Positions 59,601 through 64,000 of a stretch of 64,000 nt of DNA are shown here, piece after piece. This DNA comes from Daucus carota subsp. sativus. Taxonomy: Eukaryota; Streptophyta; Magnoliopsida; Apiales; Apiaceae. The stretch covers positions 17,330,545-17,394,544 of the forward strand of contig NC_030386.2 in assembly GCF_001625215.2 (NCBI RefSeq). The letters are read 5' to 3'. How positions within the stretch are numbered: position 1 is the first letter of the stretch; each line of letters opens with the position of its first letter. The translations under genes were made by a program, and so were the position numbers. The notes under the pieces were generated by a model. That model had not been told where the DNA came from and did not search any database. It saw only the letters and a program-made list of their open reading frames with translations.

Positions 59601-61165
59601 CGTCAAATTGTAACCTCAAAGTTCATTTCTTACGGGAACTAGGATTCTGCGTGTCCTGTACTAAAATGGCCATAACTTCTAAACCGTAAATCCGTTTTGC
59701 ATGATTCAAGCGCTCACGCGATCTACTAACCAAACTCTATCCAGCCATATAAAGAACCCTCTTAAATTCGAAACTAAACTGTTCCGATGAACAGTAACAG
59801 CGGCTGTTATATTAACCCGGGCATGGTAACAGCTATAATCTTAACATTTCCATGATTAAACTCATATTAATCATCAACCCAAACAATTATATAACCTTCA
59901 AATCATCATATCATACTCATATCAGATCATCCTTTCAAACCCAATCAAGAACAACAACTTTACAAGCTTAAACAATAATCCAAACATGTAAACATGCTTA
60001 TTATAACACCATAACCTCCTAGTAATTATCTTAAGATTTATTGAAATTCTTCCACCAAGAACATCACTATTCATAGCTATAATCAACCCTCTTTTTGAAC
60101 ACGTTAATGATTACGAATTTAAGAAACATACCTCTTGAATTAAAGGTCTTGAAGAGATCTTTCCAACAAGCTATAGAACACGAAAAACCGAGCTAGAAAT
60201 CTTTTTCTATGAATTTTTCTTGATTTTTTTCTTATTTTCTTTCTTCCTTCACTTCGGCAGCAGATGAAACTGAAGTCTGTATACTTTGCTTTCATTTTGA
60301 TTTCCTATTAACTTGATCAACCAATCAGAGTGTGCCACCCTGCAAGAATATTCCTTTGAATATGCTTTTTGGATAATTATCTATTCCATGTCCTTAAATT
60401 CTTGAAATCTTAAATTAAATCTCACTATTCTTGATCTCGTTGACGAATTCCGACGATATAATAATTCCTAGTATATTATTTGGGAATTTTTGACTGTAAA
60501 ATGAGCTCATTTGGAGTCCGAAAATATTTCACTTTTTCTTAGGGATGTATCGGTCTGATATTTTTCCACTGATCCCTGTCCACTCTTAATCTCGAGATTT
60601 TTCTTCAAACTCAATATAGGAATGTTCTAGAGACTCCAAATATCATAAACGTACTAACCTTCTCTTCAGTATCCCTTCTGAAATTCCGCTGGTTTAGTTT
60701 AAAGGTCATTTTGCAGTCCGGAAATCTTGGGTATCTGGCTCCTTTATTCCTTTTTATTTTAACTTCCTTGAGCTTCGTAAAATTTCCGAAAATTCATAAA
60801 TGAGTTCCACAATTTATTTAGATACTCTAGGAAAATTCTTGGCTCATTTTGTGTCTATTCTATTTTCACTTATTTTCTAATAACTGGATTTTATAATCAC
60901 AGTTCGGTGCAAAATCATACAATTCTGACCGTACTTTTGTTCACTATTTCTCCGCTCTGGTAATTTATAAAATATCTAAAAATTATTCTGAGACTTTTAT
61001 TTTTACCCCTTCATGTCCTTTCTCCTTTATAGGGTCACTTTACTATTCGCAAATTCCTTATAAATCCTAAAACAAAATATTTTTGTTAAATCTAAAAATC
61101 CCGAAAACTATTTTAATACATTCAAAAGTATTATATAAGCATTTGTTTGGGACCAGGGTGTGACA
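56676..61165 (-). mobile_element. 3' LTR of a Ty3/gypsy retrotransposon, about 4.5 kb
   Basis: On the minus strand the LTR begins TGTCACACCCTGG directly after a polypurine tract (AAGGGGGGAAGAGT) and ends GGGTCGTTACA. On the plus strand this reads TGTAACGACCC...GGTGTGACA, with TG...CA borders. It follows the pol reading frame in the correct order. A 4.5 kb LTR is long but fits the Tekay/Del chromovirus lineage. Internally it has recurrent TATCATAA segments (57060-57180) and a threefold CTCCGTCTATG(T/G)C(C/T)GAC repeat (58817-58887). The other LTR lies outside the window, so the length rests on the borders alone. Confidence 0.7.
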
Positions 61166-61180
61166 ACTCTTCCCCCCTTA
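61166..61180 (-). other. Polypurine tract of the retrotransposon
   Basis: The minus strand reads TAAGGGGGGAAGAGT immediately before TGTCACACC, the start of the 3' LTR. It overlaps the stop codon of the polyprotein. Confidence 0.75.
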
Positions 61181-64000
61181 AAGAATTTTGTCCTCAAAAT
61201 TCAAAAATATACCTGGATTGTCGAATAGGTGAGGGTACTTGCTTCTCATATGCTCCTCTGTCTCCCATGTGGCTTCTTCCACCGCGTGGTTTCTCCATAG
61301 TACTTTGACTAGCGGTATTTCTCTATTCCTCAGTTGTTTGGTCTTGTGCCCTATTATCTTGACAGGTTCTTCAATGTAACTCAAATTGTCATTGATTTCT
61401 ATCCCGGGGTCCTTCAAAACGTGTGTAGGATCTGACCTATATCTTCGTAACATGCTTACATGAAATACATCATGGATTTGAGAAAGTTCTGGGGGCAATG
61501 CTAATCTATAGGCAAGTGGTCCTATCTTCTCAATTATTTCATATGGTCCAATATACCTAGGACTCAACTTCCCTTTATTGCTGAATCTCATCACCCCTTT
61601 CCATGGCGATACTTTCAGAAATACTTTATCACCTACTTGATATTCCATCTCTCTTCTATTTTGATCCTCATAACTTTTCTGTCGATCTTGGGTAGCCTTC
61701 AGCTTTGCTTTTACAATGTTTACCTTATCTACTGCATTCTGGACAAGTTCTGGCCCTTCTAAAATGATAGTACCTTCTTTATCCCAATACAAGGGACTTC
61801 TGCACTTCCGTCCATACAAGGCTTCATAAGGTGCCATTCCAATACTGCTATGAAAATGATTGTTGTAGGCGAATTCCATCAAAGCAATATATTCATCCCA
61901 TGAACCTTTAAACTCAATCACACACGCTCTTAACATTTCCTCTAACGTTTGAATGGTTCTTTCAGATTGCCCATCAGTCTGAGGATGAAAGGCTGTACTA
62001 AAATTCAATCTTGTACCCATTGCTTCTTGTAAACTTTTCCAAAATCTAGAAGTAAATCTTGGATCTCTATCTGAAACAATGGATATTGGTACTCCATGTA
62101 ATCGTACAATCTCATTCACATACCTTTGAGCTAAATGATCTAGTGTGCAACCCCAACGTATTGGTAGAAAATGAGCTGATTTGGTAAGTCGATCAACAAT
62201 GATCCATATTGCATCATTTCCCTTCCTTGTCTTGGGTAAATTTGTTACAAAATCCATAGTGATCTTTTCCCACTTCCACTCAGGAATCGACAACGGATGT
62301 AACTTCCCAGCTGGAGCTTGATGTTCCACTTTCACTTGTTGACACGTTAAACATTTGGCTGTAAACTCTGCCACATCTCTTTTCATTCCAGACCACCAAT
62401 AATGAGATTTCATCGTATTATACATTTTTGTTGCTCCGGGATGCATGGCATATGGAGCATTATGAGCTTCATCTAGAATTTCTCGTCTTAAGTCTTCATC
62501 ATTTGGAACACAAATTCTGTTTCCTAACATTAAAGTATCCTCATATAACGTGAACTGAGTTTCTTGACCTTGTCTTACTCTCTCGACTGCGTCTCTTAAT
62601 TTAGGATCATTTATTTGTGCCTTCTGGATCCTTTCCTTCAACACCGGTCGGATATTTAGTGTAGCCAATAAAACTCCACAGGTGTCAACCTCTAGCCCAA
62701 TATTCATCTTTCTTAATTCAACTAAAGATGGGAACGTCGATCCTTGAAGATTTGCTACGCTACTACATTTCCGACTTAAAGCGTCTGCCACTATATTGGC
62801 CTTTCCTGGGTGATATTCTAACGTACAATCATAATCCTTTAAAAGTTCCACCCATCTTCTCTGTCTCATATTCAACTCTTTCTGACTCATTAAATACTTT
62901 AGACTCTTATGGTCTGTAAAAATCTGAAATGTCTCCCCGTATAAGTAATGCCTCCAAATTTTCAATGCAAAAACAATTGCTGCCAATTCTAGATCATGTA
63001 CAGGATATGACTTTTCATGCGGTCTGAGCTGTCTTGAAGCATAAGCTATAACTTTTCCATATTGCATAAGGACACATCCTAAGCCTTGTTGTGACGCATC
63101 ACTATATACTACAAAACCACCTTGTCCTGAGGGTGTAGTCAACACTGGAGCTGATGTCAATCTTCGCTTTAATTCATCAAAACTTTGTTGAGCTTCTTCA
63201 GTCCATTGAAAAGGAACATTCTTTCTGAGTAATTTGGTCATTGGTCCGGCAATCTTGGAAAATCCTTCAACAAAACGTCTGTAATAACCAGCCATTCCTA
63301 GGAAACTCCTCACTTCTGTAACATTCTTGGGTACTTCCCAATTCCATATAGCCTCTATTTTCTTTGGGTCCACTTCAATTCCTTTACTAGAAATAACATG
63401 TCCTAGGAATACGACATGGTCCAACCAAAACTCACATTTACTCAACTTAGCATATAATTGGTTTTCTCTTAAGATTTGTAACGCTGTTCTTAAATGCTCT
63501 TCGTGCTCCGATTTACTCTTTGAATATACCAATATATCATCGATGAATACTATAACAAATTTATCCAGAAAAGGTTGAAACACTTTGTTCATAAGCGCCA
63601 TAAACACAGCTGGAGCATTTGTTAACCCAAACGGCATAACTAGAAATTCAAAGTGACCATATCTAGTTCGGAAAGCAGTCTTTGGGATATCTTCCTTAGC
63701 AATCTTCAATTGATGATATCCTGATCTCAAATCAATCTTTGAAAACACTTGAGCCCCTTGTAATTGATCAAATAAGTCATCTATTCTTGGTAATGGATAT
63801 TTGTTCTTAACCGTGACTTGATTTAATTTTCGATAATCGATACATAGCCTCATAGTTCCATCCTTCTTTTTGACAAATAATACTGGTGCTCCCCATGGTG
63901 AAACACTTGGGCGGATAAAACCTTTTTCCAATAATTCTATCAACTGCTTCTTTAACTCTTTTAACTCTACGGGTGCCATTCGGTAAGGAGGAATAGAAAT
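61178..64000 (-). CDS. Ty3/gypsy polyprotein: reverse transcriptase, RNase H, integrase, chromodomain (partial)
   Basis: The frame is open from the right window edge to TAA at 61178, 940 codons without a break, so the gag, protease and start of RT lie beyond the window. In order: reverse transcriptase with the catalytic FIDD motif (about residue 152), RNase H (FVVYSDAS entry, catalytic D and E), an integrase zinc-binding HHCC segment (H...H...CLTC) and the D,D-35-E core (MDF, VSDRD, and E in SERTIQ), then a degenerate C-terminal chromodomain ([14 protein letters not shown]). This order and the chromodomain identify a plant chromovirus, most likely of the Tekay/Del lineage. The intact frame suggests a fairly recent insertion. 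The stop codon overlaps the polypurine tract that primes plus-strand synthesis. Confidence 0.93.
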   Translation of the reverse strand: MSIPPYRMAPVELKELKKQLIELLEKGFIRPSVSPWGAPVLFVKKKDGTMRLCIDYRKLNQVTVKNKYPLPRIDDLFDQLQGAQVFSKIDLRSGYHQLKIAKEDIPKTAFRTRYGHFEFLVMPFGLTNAPAVFMALMNKVFQPFLDKFVIVFIDDILVYSKSKSEHEEHLRTALQILRENQLYAKLSKCEFWLDHVVFLGHVISSKGIEVDPKKIEAIWNWEVPKNVTEVRSFLGMAGYYRRFVEGFSKIAGPMTKLLRKNVPFQWTEEAQQSFDELKRRLTSAPVLTTPSGQGGFVVYSDASQQGLGCVLMQYGKVIAYASRQLRPHEKSYPVHDLELAAIVFALKIWRHYLYGETFQIFTDHKSLKYLMSQKELNMRQRRWVELLKDYDCTLEYHPGKANIVADALSRKCSSVANLQGSTFPSLVELRKMNIGLEVDTCGVLLATLNIRPVLKERIQKAQINDPKLRDAVERVRQGQETQFTLYEDTLMLGNRICVPNDEDLRREILDEAHNAPYAMHPGATKMYNTMKSHYWWSGMKRDVAEFTAKCLTCQQVKVEHQAPAGKLHPLSIPEWKWEKITMDFVTNLPKTRKGNDAIWIIVDRLTKSAHFLPIRWGCTLDHLAQRYVNEIVRLHGVPISIVSDRDPRFTSRFWKSLQEAMGTRLNFSTAFHPQTDGQSERTIQTLEEMLRACVIEFKGSWDEYIALMEFAYNNHFHSSIGMAPYEALYGRKCRSPLYWDKEGTIILEGPELVQNAVDKVNIVKAKLKATQDRQKSYEDQNRREMEYQVGDKVFLKVSPWKGVMRFSNKGKLSPRYIGPYEIIEKIGPLAYRLALPPELSQIHDVFHVSMLRRYRSDPTHVLKDPGIEINDNLSYIEEPVKIIGHKTKQLRNREIPLVKVLWRNHAVEEATWETEEHMRSKYPHLFDNPGIFLNFEDKIL

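Overview
The window is plant nuclear DNA, almost certainly from a eudicot. Supporting evidence is the GT-AG introns with AT-rich interiors, plant-specific families (DC1 C1-like zinc fingers, a MYB46/83-type R2R3 MYB, an FRD3/DTX43-type MATE pair, a plant RR-TZF zinc finger with ankyrin repeats), and abundant small plant DNA transposons plus a Ty3/gypsy chromovirus. I cannot place the family or species from sequence alone.

Layout of genes (exons worked out by splice-site reading; every complete model closes in frame): (1) 1-4581 (+) DC1-domain protein, cut by the left window edge, with a 2.6 kb transposon-filled intron; (2) 5707-9108 (+) makorin-type RING/CCCH E3 ligase, whose first coding exon is only 11 nt; (3) 16828-18138 (+) mitochondrial ADP/ATP carrier; (4) 18548-18751 (-) small 67-residue plant protein with a TATA box; (5) 23874-25637 (+) MYB46/83-like regulator of secondary walls; (6) 31250-32524 (+) single-pass LEA_2 protein resembling the companion-of-cellulose-synthase group; (7) 40935-41853 (+) small secreted X8 (CBM43) protein; (8) 43706-46579 and (9) 47903-50583 (+) a tandem pair of 12-exon MATE citrate-transporter-like genes; (10) 51874-53946 (-) ankyrin/CCCH zinc finger protein; (11) 61178-64000 (-) Ty3/gypsy polyprotein, cut by the right edge, followed by its roughly 4.5 kb 3' LTR at 56676-61165.

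The rest is mostly transposon-derived. Several insertions can be delimited by terminal inverted repeats and target-site duplications: PIF/Harbinger-like (TTA/TAA duplications) at 1119-2658, 15002-15465 and a 393-bp family at 13759-14549 and 27519-27911; Stowaway-like (TA) at 5255-5532, 21004-21241, 29351-29654 and 33148-33403; hAT-like (8 bp) at 33002-33906 and 36690-37396; Mutator-like (9 bp) at 28035-28802; and a probable non-autonomous Helitron at 19780-20989. From 34120 to 39642 there is an unbroken chain of four elements separated by (TA)n arrays, the most unusual structure in the window.

There is no operon logic here; the genes are independently transcribed. Two of them (the MYB46/83-like factor and the LEA_2/CC-like protein) relate to cell-wall cellulose, and the X8 protein to wall glucan, but nothing in the sequence shows that they work together. 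The MATE pair is a real local duplication, with a possible third relic near 55977.
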